From positions 124,001-188,000 of the forward strand of contig CAJNOJ010000071.1 in assembly GCA_905250025.1 (NCBI GenBank): a stretch of 64,000 nt of DNA. The letters run 5' to 3'. Origin of the DNA: Adineta ricciae (taxonomy: Eukaryota > Rotifera > Eurotatoria > Adinetida > Adinetidae). The notes under the pieces were generated by a model. It had not been told where the DNA came from, made no database searches, and was given only the letters and a program-made list of their open reading frames with translations. The stretch's first letter is position 1. Each line of letters opens with the position of its first letter. This document shows, piece by piece, positions 15,608 through 36,855 of this stretch. A program made the translations under genes and the position numbers.

Positions 15608-18375
15608 GGCGATCTGAAATGGTGAAGAAAAGCGGAGATGAACAGTGCCGGGTCACATTCGATGATTAGACTGAGGCGTGAAGATGCATTCTGATTGTAA
15701 AATAAATTAGTCTATATTGATCGGTCGTTTATACACATCGACATACGTGCACGAATGTGGGCTGTGTGCCTATTGATGCAGTTTTTTGTTTTCGTTACCT
15801 TGCTGCATTTTTAATATCATATATTACTGGCCGGCCTAGCTTTTTCAATCGAAATGTGATCAATGATTCGATTTTCTGATGTTCGCCAATCACTGTTGTT
15901 AGTCAATGGGAAAAAGCGCAGGGAGGAAAAATTCAAAAATATGTTAAAATCTTCTGAAGTGCAAATCTAAACCAATTTTTACACAAATCTCACTCAATAT
16001 AGAGGTCGCCAGGTAATCGTGGCTTTTACCTTGATTTGAAATTGATTGATACGGTCGATTGAGCTTTGCTGTGGTTTTCGATGTATAAAATGAGTTATAC
16101 ATTCATCGAAAACAAGAAAAATGTTGTTTTTACACATATTATATCTCTTGATTTTCTACGCTATCTATACTGTTTTCGTCAGTAACTATTCGATGAATAT
16201 GATAGACGTAAAATAACTACTTCTCTCTAATTAAACACAGTGGTAACGAATCTTATTTAACAGTTTATTCATTTTACGTGTTTAAGAGGCGAAAACGAGA
16301 CTTCGCTGAACTCTCTTCTGTTTAGTTTCTATGCTCAATCGTCCTCATCATCAATTAGACTATACCGTCTATTCAGTACGAAAGAACTTATCTTTACCAT
16401 TCATTTGCATGAATAGCATGTATGGATGCTTATCTGTCGTATTTACTCGAATAAAATCATGTGCAATGCATATTGATATCGAAAATCAATTAATCGTAGA
16501 GATATTTTGTGACAATCACCGATTAGAACTATACGCGGAAAAGTTTACGACTGAATATGTAACTTGAATGAAGGGGATCTATTCGACTCGTTCGACTAGA
16601 TATTGAAGAACGTGTGACACGGCGGGAGATAGGGTATATTTGTGTACAAGAGAAGCGAGCGAGCAATAGCAACAATGATAACAAGGTATCGATGATGCCT
16701 TTGTCGTAGCGTGAGGAAGGAGAAAAGAGAAAAACATCCAGATAAATAGTGTAGCATTTAACAGTTGCTTTTGCAAAGATATGATATAGCGGAAAATCTC
16801 AGCACAAGTGAAACGCGCAAGTATGCGATAAAGATTCTTCTCATTCTATTCGATGATGTTTCGATACTGCGATAAATCTATGTGCACATCTTGGACTTGT
16901 TAGTGATATTTTTCTGATTCTCTCTCTCTCTTTCTCTCGCTCCGATCTTCCATGTTTCTATGTATACATAATTCTCCAACAGTTTCTCGATTATCATACA
17001 TCACCTTTCTCCAGTCTTTTCCTTCGCTCTTTCTTTCTGCACTGAAGACAACTATAATTCACACAGTTGCTACCTTCTTGCAATGTGATATTATCGATAC
17101 TAATATACATAGAGAGAGGAAAAAGCGATTTGCGTCATCAATTATTGCACATAGATCGAATGATGATCACGATACGCACAAACGAGAAGAAAAGGAAAAG
17201 AAGTGCTGTCGTCATTTTGTTGTTGTTGTTGTTGTTTTTGAATATTACCGTGGTGAGAATAAGGTTGGCTTTTTAGAGCCATACTTCGATAATGAAAATC
17301 AGGGTAAACATCTATTCTCCATATAAGTGATGTAGGCGTTCCTATTTGTATGGTATCCATCAACTTAATGCTCACTATTGACATAAAAATATCACAATAT
17401 AACAAAGTGTTACATTCGATTTCGTCAATGATTAGTTATCGAAGTAACTCATCATTATCTTAATTCGATCAGAAAGTCATGAGAAGAAGAGGAAATGATC
17501 GTCATGTCCTTTTGTCCTTGTCATCAGCTACGTGTTGACAGAATTCCCTTTTTCTCTCAACAGCTATTCTATTGCGTTTTACTCAGGAATGAATTCTACG
17601 TAAATATTTATTTGCTATCTGTAGACATGTTGTGTTCAAGGCTAGGCACGAGAAACAACACTTGCCGATTCGTTGTTTGCTCATATAACTGAGAATTTTC
17701 TCAACATGTGCTTGAGAGTATTTATCGTTTAATATTGAAATAGAGAAAGAGGGAGTTGTTCACACATGATCTTTCAATAGCCTTGAATGTAAGGAAAAAG
17801 AAGACATAGTCATCGTGAAATATACATGCAAAGGACATTGTATGACTGCAAGATTTCTATAATTTGATTGTGTATGCTTAATCTACGATTAGCCACGAGA
17901 GGTAATTTTTGTTGTCAACACGGAAAAGTACGTAAATAGGCAAGAAAAACGATAATACATCAGTGATATGCTATCGCAAATCGAATCATCACTGCCTGAG
18001 GCGAAATCTAGAAAACTGAAATGATGATTATTAATGAGAATCGTTAAATAACAATTTACAAACTAATAAATACATCATCGATACGCACAGACGAAAAGGA
18101 GTTAGAAAAGAATCATTTTCGTACGCCATACGCACAGAACTATTTGCGAAAAGCTTTTAAAATAATTAGTGAAAAACGGGAAGAAGAACTATATTAGACG
18201 TACATATCACTATCTCGATATTCTGTATTTGAGGTGACGAACAAATGACAATAATATCAACATCAACAAAATCGTTCTTTCGCTTCGTCTGTCTATTTTT
18301 TCTTCTTTTCTCCGTACTGATCATCATCATCAATCACTTGCGGACTTTGGCAGCCGAAGACGATCGTTCCGATCC

Positions 18376-18399
18376 CATCATCATCATCATCATCATCAC
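18376..18399. repeat. (CAT)n microsatellite
   Basis: About eight CAT/ATC units in intergenic DNA. Confidence 0.8.
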
Positions 18400-19730
18400 C
18401 TCCTACCGCTTGCTTTCCTCTTTTCCTCTAGATTCTCTTGTCTGTTTTCATATCACCATACCAAATACACGATTCACCAACGTTAAAGATCAACAATGAT
18501 CATATGTCTATGATCTATGAGGACAAATATTGCATTACTCACACAAAGAACATATATCAAGAAATTCTCAACTAACGGCATACAGATGATGGCAAAAACA
18601 TCCGTACACGCAATGGCATAGGAAATTAACCGATGACATGCTTATTTCATTCATTTATGTACATAACGTAATAGTAATCAAATTAGTCTCTTTCGCAGAA
18701 CATTATTCATCATTCGTGTCATCAGACCAATCGACCTATTTATAAAACCGATAATTATACGAGCAGGTGTTATTTACATATTGATGTATCTTCGTAGGAA
18801 ACACACCACAACGAAGAGAGTGGCTTAACAATCAATATCTACATACTAATTGAGTAATACATTGGGCAAAAAGCATTCATACTATTTTCTAATGGATTCT
18901 TCAATCTGATTCATTATTTAGTTACGGAAACATAACGAAATAACAATGGCAAAAACTGAAGATGATAGTTGATCTCGATAGTTACCAAACGTAGTCTTGT
19001 CCTTGATTGAATTTTCGTTTGATAATGCTTCAAACTATTATCACACGTTGTCATTCTAGTTGATGCCTGACAAGTTTTATGAACCATTTTCACTGCATAT
19101 TTATAAGTCCATCGATTATCATATTCAAATACGAGTGTATATAGCACAACAAAGATTATTGTTGACAGTTGCATGCAAAGATGACATCAAACAGTCTTTT
19201 GATAAGAACTTTAGGAAATCGTTGAAGTTCTCATGCAATGAGAATTATTTATAGACATTCATAAATTTTGATAGGATTGTATTTGACATTTTCAACATTA
19301 TTATCGTACAGAACATAACAATCAAATCCTTAAAGAGATGTTTCGAATTCAGCGAGCAAAACTGAACATATTTCATGTCGTCATTTACTTTCCATTCGAG
19401 AAAATGGCCTTCAACACGATTACACTGCGGATATTAATAAATGTGTCATCAACAGAACGGAAACTGCATGAATGGGCAATCACTAAAACAATAAATAATG
19501 AAACAAAACAGAACGATGCAATGCTAGAATTCATATTCATCTTTTCCTAACATGCGATGATGAATATTCTAATAAGAACAAATAACGCTTTTCACTTTCG
19601 ATTGATAAACACAGATTCCGATGCGTAGAAGTGTTTTCTTTTTATATTTAAATAAGAAAAAAAACTCAACCGTTTATCAGATGAATTCCTTTTTTCTGCG
19701 TTTTTAGTAAGAGAAGCTTTATCGATTGTT

Positions 19731-19754
19731 CACACACACACACACACACACACA
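19731..19754. repeat. (CA)n microsatellite
   Basis: Twelve CA units, immediately 3' of SERCA copy B. Confidence 0.85.
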
Positions 19755-19824
19755 AAATAGAAAAAAGAGATTTTAATGTTCTTTTGACAAGCCTATCGTA
19801 TTTGTTCTATTCGATATAGGGTGT

Positions 19825-25832
<6,008 letters not shown>

Positions 25833-25833
25833 N
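25833..25833. other. Undetermined base at a repeat junction
   Basis: The n separates the intergenic sequence upstream of copy B from the middle of a SERCA A-domain exon of copy C. It is the exact joint of the direct repeat. Confidence 0.85.
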
Positions 25834-28295
<2,462 letters not shown>

Positions 28296-28511
28296 AACTG
28301 TATGTGCTGGATTGTAATGCTACATCGACATAAAACACCTATTCTTTTTCTTCTCTTTTATTCGACGTTCGTTAAATTCCATTTCTTTTTTTTTTATTAT
28401 CGTGAAAACGTCGGTCGAAGGAAAAAAGGGAAATCGGATCAGAGTCGAACAAGTAACTTGTTTTTTTTTATTTTAGATAAGTGATACCATACGTATAGCA
28501 AGGATATCAAG

Positions 28512-29789
28512 ATGGGTAGTCGATTATCTGGCTTAGGTAGCGCATTGTATGACTCGAAACGAAGAGAATTCCTTGGCCGAGATGGAGCTCGATGGGGTAA
28601 ATAAGAAAAAATAAGTCAATGGAAGATGTTTAGTCACTTTTATTTCTAGGCAAACTAGGCGTTTTCTACTTCTTTTTCTACATTGGTTTGGCTGGTTTCT
28701 TCTGTGCAATGTTAGCAGTATTTATGGCTTTTACACCCCGTGATCATCCGTACTATACGAATCACGATTCACGTATGGAAACACGATCGAATCCACTCTC
28801 ACCTGGTATGTTCTTTGCTTTATTGACATTGTTGGTGATTTAGAAACGTTCTCTTTGTAGGCCTTGGCTTTCGACCACAACCAGAAGTTGATAGAAACAT
28901 CATTGAAGCTGACAAGGGCAGAATTACCAACACTACAAAACGTTATACTACTAGTCTCGATCAATACCTTCGAGTTTGTAAGCATATTTGACACATTTGT
29001 AACACACAGAATGACGTGGGGTTGTATTTAGATTACTGGACACCACAAGTCAAACAAGGAAGTTCAAGAAATGTTAACAATGAAGACAAAATTCGAAATT
29101 TTCGCATCAATAATCCAGGAGAATGCACCATTAGTAGAAATTTTGGCTATACAACTGGCCAACCTTGTGTTCTGATTAAAATGAACAAGGTAAAACGAAA
29201 CGAAAAACATCTGACACGTTTGTTCATGAAATCAAAATTTAGATTGTGAGCTTCATACCTGAACCATTGGATGCTAAAGCTGACAAAAGCGAACTACCAG
29301 AGAGATGTCAACAACGAGATGATGCTATTGCTGTTGCATGCCAAGGCGAAGTAATTAATCGACAGCTTGATTTCTAAAACTTCAAACTGACGCACTCATT
29401 TCGAATTTTCTAGTACCCTGCTGATATCGACAATATCGGACAAATAAGATATTATTCCGAAGATAATATTTTGGACACTTGCGGATCACTTAAAAAATCT
29501 TGGTTTCCTTACACGTACGAAAGAAATTCAATTGATTTTGTTACTAAACAGAAGTACACTGTCTTCTCTATTTTGTAGTGGCAAACAAAATCGTACAGAT
29601 GTTTATCAAGCTCCGTATGTTTGGGCTCAATTTCTCAATCCAAAACCAAATGTTTTGATCAATGTAATTTGCCGTGCTTATGCCGAAAACATTGATTTCG
29701 ATAAGAAAACAGGTCGCGGTTTGACACGTTTTCAAATTTACGTCAACGATGAAAGACGTCGTTCATCGCAAAATGCTGGAGAGATTTAA
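28512..29789 (+). CDS. ATP1B: Na+/K+-ATPase beta subunit
   Basis: Seven or so exons with 45-70-nt introns from ATG 28512 to TAA 29787-29789. The product starts with a short cytoplasmic part (MGSRLSGLGSALYDSKRREF), then one membrane helix (VFYFFFYIGLAGFFCAMLAV) and a large extracellular domain: type II topology as in beta subunits. The hallmark ECTISRNFGYTTGQPCVLIK followed by MNKIVSFIPEP is present. Six cysteines lie in three pairs (ECT/PCV, RCQQ/ACQG, DTCG/VICRAY), matching the three conserved disulfides. NxT sites occur at ITNTTKRY and QNRTDV. The beta subunit folds and delivers the catalytic alpha subunit to the plasma membrane. It lies divergently next to the SERCA fragment. Confidence 0.92.
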
Positions 29790-31723
29790 ATGAATTCCTC
29801 CGTGTGTCAAATACTATTTAGAGAAAAAAAAAAGAATATTCTGTAGTCGAATAACGAACAGTGCTGTTGTCTTAGTGTGTTTTCTGTACTCATGCGTTTT
29901 TTCTTTCTTCTAGTGACCATTTTCCTGCTTTTTTTTTCAATTTTTTTGTGCAACAATTTTAACAATTCTCGTCTTGATTCATTTTAAAACAATGTTGCTT
30001 GAATGAGTTTCAATCTTACACTTTATTTTTCTCCCTTCTCTTCTTTTTAATCTTCACCGTGTTGTCTTTGTGGAAAAAAAGAGAATGTAGTTTGAAATCA
30101 AATAAAATTTAGTAGATGTTGATGAAAATAAATAAGCAAGTCAACTTTTTCTTCTTCTCATCGACGAATACAGCATTAAGTACCATCATTACTTGATGTA
30201 TCCAATATTTACCAATCGAACAGAAAAACACCGATTAATCACGCATGATGCCAAGAAGAAGTACAGAATGATCTCTTCCAAAGTATTTATCTGCATTTGT
30301 ATGTTTTCGTTGTTAAAGTCTAAAGTCAACATCTATCGTCTTTTTTTTTTCGTAATGCAGACTACAATAATTGGGTACATTTTTGTCCTCACAAGAGTTT
30401 TTTTTTTAAATAATGTTGCTGTAAAATTTTTATTTGTGATTTTTCACGAGAAATGGTTGGATGTGTGTATGTTGACATGCTAATGCGTACTGCTCTAGGG
30501 GTAAATGGCAAAGAATACTTTTTCTACTTGAAATGACACGTTCAATCAAGATCAACTAACACCAATAGGATGATAATTTTATTAGTACGAAATATTGATA
30601 AAATCAAACGAGTTTTTCGTAGCAATAGGAGCATCATGCCGATAGTTTCATGGTATTCGTATCGATGTTTTCTGATTTTTGTGTCTTAAAATGTTTTTGA
30701 ACGCCAAGAGATAGTTAAACAAAGTAGTATGTTTGTTAAAAGCATCAAGAACCGTAAGTGTTGTAGCCCGAAGAACCCGCGTAAGGATTAAACATCGTTT
30801 GATGAAAAACAATTAGTAAGTCTGATAGGTCATGTTAACTTTATCTCTTTCGTCCGAATTGATCGAAATGGAACTTGTAGAGATATGATATATATGTTTG
30901 TACTCGATCGAAAATAAAAAGTATGTTTCGTATGTAATGATTAATGCATCAATCAATCCCAATGGCGTGAATAAAAACCGAATTTCTGTTGTTTTTCTTT
31001 TCTTATCTTGGTAAACAAGTGTATATTTAGGAGTAAATACGCATATGCACTAGACTAATATATGAAAAGAATCAATAGTCAAGGTTATGTAAAATACGCG
31101 AGTATTTCATTTGACCGAAAGCACAGGTAAATTTCATAGTTTCTTTCTTGTAAGTGAAACTAAAGAAAATCATATCTGTTAAAACGAGTACTATGGCAGA
31201 AACGATTCTTTGCAATGTAAATTTATAAATGGGTACAGGTGAACTTTTCTACTTTCAGTGCAATAGTTATAATAAAACGACCTAGTTCGAACTTGTTATG
31301 TTTTCTCCGATAAATATTATGTTTACAAGAAAGAGAAAAGAAGTTGTTCGTTTGAACTAAAATAAGCTCAGATGACCAATAGAGAGTGAAAGAATTGTGA
31401 ATTCAATATTCTTATTGCTGATGAGAGAAGAGAAAAGTGAAAAGAGACTGCTTGGTAAACATGCCCGATTAATATACGTTCAACAGAACGGAAAAAATCT
31501 TCTTTTATATATTTTCCTTTCATTATATATCTAGAGCATTTAAACGCATAATCCAAAGTGCAAATCAAAACAAAGAAAATAAAAATTGCCACACCCGCGT
31601 TCATTAACGAATGTAAGCCAAATCGAATTGACTCCAGACGATGATTTTTTCTAGGTGCAGTGCACATGACGTTGTCTTTTGTTTTCTATTATAGCCATTT
31701 GGTGTTATATCAAATCAAATCAA
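29790..31723 (+). other. Intergenic, no supported gene
   Basis: About 1.9 kb, T-rich at first (3' UTR of the beta subunit, with AATAAA-like motifs near 30100), then AT-rich spacer. A 96-codon frame at 30193-30483 has the composition of translated spacer DNA (Phe/Ile/Val/Lys) and no domain. Confidence 0.5.
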
Positions 31724-32932
31724 ATGTCGCTCAATCGACCAGCACGACCACTTAAGCTTTGTTTGGTATGCGACGATTTCGCGCGTGGAATGAATTTCGA
31801 TGTACTTACATGTATGTCTTGCAAAGCTTTCTTTCGACGACATGCAGCTCAAGCAGGTGTAAGTATCCATATCAACAATGCACACAAACGAATTTCATTG
31901 TATTTCTTAGAAAGAACTTCGATGTTTACTTAACAATGACTGTAGTATAACACAGCAGACTCGCGGTGCCTGTTCTGCATGTCGATTGAAGAAATGCTTA
32001 GCGCTCGGTATGAATCCAGCTTTGATTCGTTCTTCACCTAAAAAATTAAAGAATACAACGCAAAGTCAATTATGTGATGCATCGATTGAAGACAAACAAA
32101 TTGTCAGACTGCCTCAGGTTACTTTTCAATTCACCTTCGCGAAAACAACTACAAATTTTCTCTTCCTTAGCCAACAACACTTAGTCTACTCGCCAAAGAT
32201 AATTCAACCTTAACATTCGATGAATGGAATCTTCTCTCAAATGTTATTCATGCATATGACGAAGAAAATGTGATTACAGCAGCTCAAAAATTACTTCGTG
32301 AACAAGCATCATTACCAGTGAAAATCCGTGCGAAGAGAATGATGGTATTCGAGTTAATCGGCACATTTTTCTCAGCCATTAAACCATTTCTTTACTACTC
32401 GCCTCACTTCCATAGTTTATCACCCGATGTCCGTCGTGTACTTATCGAAAACAATTTAAACGGAATGGGCGCACTAAATGCCATGTTTGGTGCGTATGAA
32501 TTGAAACTATTCGGCAATGACTCACATGTTCGTACTTGTTATGAAATCTATGGTGAAGAATATGTTAAAGACAGTGAACTTCTAGCGAACCGAAGCGAAC
32601 AAAATGGAACGCTGGTCAAAATGTTTCTGATTACCTTAGCATTTTCGACTAATTGCTCGCTTGTTGAGGAGTGTCAGATAACTACTTCTACAAACACATC
32701 GGTAACAAGTTCAATTGCTCTTACTCGCATTCAAGATGTATTTATCGTTATGTTATGGAAATACTTAGTTTATCAATATGGATACCTTGGTGCTGTACGA
32801 CGTTTAGATCATCTAGTCAAATTTTATTTAGATATTCTTAATCGATTAAATGAACTTAATAGTAAAGAACACAGAGATATGATTAATGTGATTATCGATC
32901 AAACAACTCATTCTTTAACGTTGGATGATTAA
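31724..32932 (+). CDS. Nuclear hormone receptor, paralog 1
   Basis: ATG 31724 starts MSLNRPARPLKL, directly before zinc finger 1 (CLVCDDFARGMNFDVLTCMSC) and the recognition helix KAFFRRH. After an intron the frame resumes as KELRCLLNNDCSITQ and TRGACSACRLKKCLALGMNP: zinc finger 2 and the CRLKKC signature. A second intron (near 32115-32169) leads to the ligand-binding domain from TLTFDEWNLLSNVIHAYDE to the stop at 32930-32932. The order DBD-hinge-LBD is complete. The P-box reads CMSCKAFF instead of the usual CEGCKGFF, and the end (THSLTLDD) lacks a clear AF-2 helix. It is a ligand-type transcription factor by family; ligand and target are unknown. Two relatives lie at 48.3 and 51.4 kb. Confidence 0.88.
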
Positions 32933-33439
32933 GTTATTCGTTATGAAAAGGTCGACAAATTTCGTCATTATTTTTATTTTGTTACTTTTTTTCAAGGAAG
33001 ATAAATACTAAAAAATAAAACTGATGTATATAAAATAACGATTCAATTTTCGACAAATAATCACAATTCAAATGTTTATTTGGGATCTACGACCTTACTT
33101 GTTCGATCTATTTACCATACATACTTCTCAGAGAAGTACCTGGATATGTTTACATGCTATATATGGAAGAAAGCAGATACTCAAGATGTTCCTTGGCTTT
33201 TATCATTAGTCTAATTTGTAATGAAAACGAAACGTTCTCAGAGTATCATGACCGCTCAGTTGCTCTTCGCTATCGCCAGCAGGTTGGAATCATCTTAATG
33301 ATGCATTCATGAATAATTGCAAACATATTTATTCTTGAGGCACAAACGTATGAAAAGAAGGAATATATTTTCAAGTACCACTTCCGATACGTATATAATC
33401 ATCGTTAGTTTTTCTTTGACTTTTGTACAAAAAATATCG
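32933..33439 (+). other. Intergenic
   Basis: About 500 bases. AATAAA-like signals near 33013 probably end the nuclear receptor transcript. No gene seen. Confidence 0.5.
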
Positions 33440-34030
33440 ATGAAATTCAGTTTGGTTGTTTTTCTTCTGGTCAGCACATCTTTGCTCGCTGTTAAGTCGT
33501 CATCTCCAATACGGCAATACGTTATTCGTCGTGATTTCTTCTCGAACTTCAAAGCTGGTGAATTTGCCGTCTACGACACTAACGAAAAACATCTTTATTA
33601 TCGTATCGAATCGAAATATTTTCCTTTACAGAACATCGAACTCATTGCTTATCCATCTAAACGAACCGTCGGCAAGCTGCAAGCAAAGCTTAATCTGCTT
33701 CTTTACAAAGGTGATTTTTCATTTCAAGATCCTCTTTCAAATCAATGGATCAATGGGATCATCGAACAAAAATTTAATTTAGCTCGTGATGTATTTACTA
33801 TCACGTGGAATGAACGTCAAATAACAGTGCAAAAAGATCTAGGTTCATTGACGAATCATTTCTATGATGGGAATACTTTGTTGGCACAATTTCGACTTCG
33901 ACCTGCATCGATTCTATGGGCAAGAAAATATGATATGCAGATCTTTTCAGATAAATATCCTGAAAATATCTATTTACTAGCATTAGCTGCTCGTGACCAT
34001 ATAAGTTCGTCAAAGAAATTCAAGTTATAA
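33440..34030 (+). CDS. Secreted LURP-one/tubby-C-like protein
   Basis: I start at the ATG at 33440, not the upstream one at 33317, because it opens a textbook signal peptide (MKFSLVVFLLVSTSLLAVKS). The mature part of about 175 residues starts with YVIRRDFFSNFKAGEFAVYD and continues as alternating strands: HLYYRIESKYF, NIELIAYPSKRTVGKLQ, YKGDFSFQD, RDVFTITWNERQITVQKD, ILWARKYDMQIFSDKYPENI. The pattern of a bent sheet with a YxxxS-like start and a late K-Y-x-M/L-x-I-x-S-D strand resembles the LURP-one-related and scramblase (tubby C-terminal) fold. Single exon with no cysteines in the mature chain. Function unknown; the family assignment is by pattern and only moderately sure. Confidence 0.6.
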   Translation: MKFSLVVFLLVSTSLLAVKSSSPIRQYVIRRDFFSNFKAGEFAVYDTNEKHLYYRIESKYFPLQNIELIAYPSKRTVGKLQAKLNLLLYKGDFSFQDPLSNQWINGIIEQKFNLARDVFTITWNERQITVQKDLGSLTNHFYDGNTLLAQFRLRPASILWARKYDMQIFSDKYPENIYLLALAARDHISSSKKFKL

Positions 34031-34497
34031 TAATTACCATGTGAAGATCAATGGACTTTTGATGCGATTGGAATTTGTGTCGATTGTCATCTGATTTTTT
34101 TTCTCGATTTTCTACCCTTCTCTTCTCGATTTAAATGTGCACGAACGAAACTTGAAATCATTCGTTGTTTTTTCATATGTATCCATTGCTTTTCCAAACG
34201 GTCTTTGATGGTTCAAATCGGCCTATAATCACCAGTCTTTATGATGATGAATAAACGATGCACTCGAAACTAAGACTAACTTACATGCATAGACATCGAT
34301 TGAAGCAGTCGTTTCTCTTATCCAGCTGATTTTCTTTTCATTCTCTGTCATCTGATGATGCAAATAAAGCAAAGCTTTCTGAACCCTCGATCGAACATTT
34401 CACATGTGTCCGTATATATTTAAACTCGAAGAGAAGAAGAAAAACTTTTCACATATTCGCAATTACTTACATACACCGAATCACATTCGAGTTTAAA
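34031..34497 (+). other. Intergenic with polyadenylation signal and promoter elements
   Basis: AATAAA at 34250-34255 is a likely poly(A) signal for the secreted protein. A TATA-like CGTATATATT lies at 34411-34420, about 80 bases before the ATG of the intermediate filament gene. Confidence 0.5.
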
Positions 34498-36436
34498 ATG
34501 CCTTCAAAGAAAGAAAAACAACAACAACAACAACTTTTGAACAATTTGAAATCACAGACAACACCTCTTGCTAATAGTACCAATACGGCACCAACATCCG
34601 ATGTTACACCACTCGCGAATTCGTACCATAGTGTGATGACGAATCGTTATACGACAACGACGACGAAGACAACGAATTTAAATAGTGATTCGATGAATGG
34701 CGTCGATCATTTGTCATTGATTCGCGATCAGAAAAGTGAATTGGATGAATTGAATAATCGTTTTTCGAATTATGTTCTTACTTTACAACAAAAAAGTAAA
34801 GCAAATGATGATCTACAGAAGAAAGTTGATGCGGAAAAACACAAACAAAGTAAAGCACATCGTTTTTCTCTTTTCTCACATAAACTAACATTCACGATCG
34901 ATTTAGAAAGTTCAGATAAACGAGATACAAATGACCTCGAAACCCAAATGGATGAACTCCGCACTGATATTGACGAATCGGCCGTGTTAACCGAACATTT
35001 CATTCGTAAACGTAATCGTGCATTGAAAGAATTAGCTTTATTGAAAGACAAAATTCGCACCGAAGAAGATCAATCCTATGCTAACCGTCGACAAGCTTTA
35101 GAAAACGAATATAAGCAAACGTTGATACAATTGAAAGATTTAAGTCGTCGTTTTGAAGATTTAGAGAAAATTGCTCAAACGAATAAAATCGAAATGAATC
35201 AAATGGATGATTTATGTAAAAAACTCGAAGATGAATTGCACGATCTTGTTTTGAATAACATTCGTTTGGAATGTAATCTTCGAACAATTGAAGAGCAAAT
35301 TTTGTTAAAAAAAGCCGTTTATGAAACCGAAAAGAACGATCTCGGTAAGTGGAAAAATCTTTTGTTCATTCAACTTACCGATCGAACGAAACTCTCTTCT
35401 AGCTAATGAACAAATTAAACAACAACAATTCTATACCAATGAATTGGACAATGCAATCGATGATATCAAACGCGATTTTCAAGCTTTATTGAAAAACAAT
35501 AAAGTTATTCTTGAGAATGCTTATACCGAACGCATTGAACAAGTTAAAACCCAAATATCGACGTATCAAGCAAATAAACCTCAAGAATCGTTAACGACAT
35601 CACGTGTGTCCATTGAAACTATACACGATGAATTAAAACAAGCGGAAAAAACACGTGAAGATATCGAAAACGAGTATCGTCCGTTGATTGATCTTTACAT
35701 TTCGAAACAAAAGGAGAAAAATCAAATTGACGAAGAACGCATTCGTTTGGATAACGAATACGGTCGATTGTTGAACGAAATCAATCAGATAACAGAAGCC
35801 ATTGAAGTTGGAAAACAATATTGGTTTTCTGTACATTTCGAATTAGAAACATACAGACGATTATTAGATTTAGAATCAACAAAAACGTCCGTTCCGACGA
35901 CGACTCTTACCAACACGAATAATGCATCGTTGGTAAACGGAAAAAATGAAAGCAGTATAGTCGAAGAACCGAAATCGATTATAACTGTGAAAAAAAACGA
36001 ATCTCAACGTGCCATATCGAAAACTGGTGAGATAAAACGATCGAAGAAGACAGATGCTTTTCGAGAAGGTTCAATCTTAATCTGTAACATTATTTTAGGT
36101 AAATTTGATATCGATCAAGTTCAAGCGGGTTTTATTTCCATAAATAATGCCGCAACAAATTGCGTGGATCAACCACTAAAAGGCTGGACACTCGTTCGAA
36201 GTGTAAACGATGCAGACGAATGTACTTTTCAGTTTCCTGACAGTTACGTCCTCAAAGCGCGAACACGCGTCCGTGTGTATTCGAATAAAGTTGACAATAA
36301 TGGCAATAGTACTAGCCGACTTGTCGCTAGTGCGATTCCAGCATGGGCAAGTACGGGTCAAGGTGAAAATGTGAAGATTATTCTGCGTGATGAAAAAGAT
36401 ATTAATAGAGCTCAGTATACAGAAATATGGCAATAG
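34498..36436 (+). CDS. Intermediate filament protein with lamin-tail domain, no CaaX
   Basis: ATG 34498 opens a Gln/Thr/Ser/Asn-rich head. The rod follows: RDQKSELDELNNRFSNYVLT is the coil 1A start, long heptad runs follow, and the rod ends FELETYRRLLDLES, the classic coil 2 end motif. After a Thr/Asn/Ser linker with KRSKK, a lamin tail (LTD) Ig fold appears (LKGWTLVRSVNDADECTFQF, LKARTRVRVYSNK). The protein ends EIWQ with no CaaX box, so it should be a cytoplasmic filament protein of protostome type. Exon 1 ends at 35344 and exon 2 starts at 35403. A further 57-nt GT-AG segment (34850-34906) has no stop and keeps frame; removing it restores the coiled coil, giving about 607 residues. It provides mechanical support. 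Confidence 0.88.
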
Positions 36437-36855
36437 ACGAACGCTGGATGGGAAAAAGAAAAACTTTGATTGTGGTAGTTTTTAGATTTGTTTTGTTTGT
36501 TAGAGTTTGTTTTTTTTCTTCTTTCGGTTGATTTTCGTGACGTTTTTTGTCTCACATTGTCCTTCTTTCGTGAAAGTTTAGCGAAAAAGCAGGAACTCTA
36601 GAAAGAAGAAAAAGAAGTTTATAGTTTGTTTTTCATTGTTATACGTTTTTTCTTTGTTTTGCTTAATAAAAAAGGAAATATATTAATCAAGAGCGATTAC
36701 GCATTTCTCATTTGTGACATTGCGAAATTTTTATTCATTTCCTCTGTCACATTTCGTTATTTCATAATTCGAGACTTATACTGACGAAATTACACTTTTT
36801 CTTGTTATAAAAACAGCAATGCTAAAAACGACTATCATTCGGACCACTCACGATC
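36437..36855 (+). other. 3' UTR of the filament gene and promoter of the next gene
   Basis: AATAAA at 36665-36670 is a likely poly(A) signal. TATAAAAA at 36806-36813 lies about 45 bases before the next ATG. Confidence 0.5.
36806..36813 (+). promoter_or_regulatory. TATA-box candidate
   Basis: TATAAAAA about 43-50 bases before the ATG of the dioxygenase-like gene. Confidence 0.4.

Larger units (their letters stand above)
15608..19824. other. 4.2-kb spacer between SERCA copies A and B
   Basis: AT-rich DNA with scattered short frames on both strands and no domain, splice pattern or RNA gene that I recognise. It should hold the promoter and any non-coding first exon of copy A (an acceptor TTTCAG lies just before its ATG). 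Microsatellites are at 18376-18399 (CAT) and 19731-19754 (CA). Confidence 0.5.

Noticed and set aside
16331..17692. Several 60-125-codon frames in the spacer between SERCA A and B
   Set aside because: Composition follows simple AT-rich DNA, frames overlap on both strands, and no domain or splice pattern supports them.
30193..30483. 96-codon frame with hydrophobic stretches
   Set aside because: T-rich spacer gives Phe/Val/Ile runs by chance; no promoter, signal or homology seen.
34200..34235. B-box-like GGTTCAAATC suggesting a tRNA
   Set aside because: No A-box, acceptor stem or cloverleaf can be formed around it.
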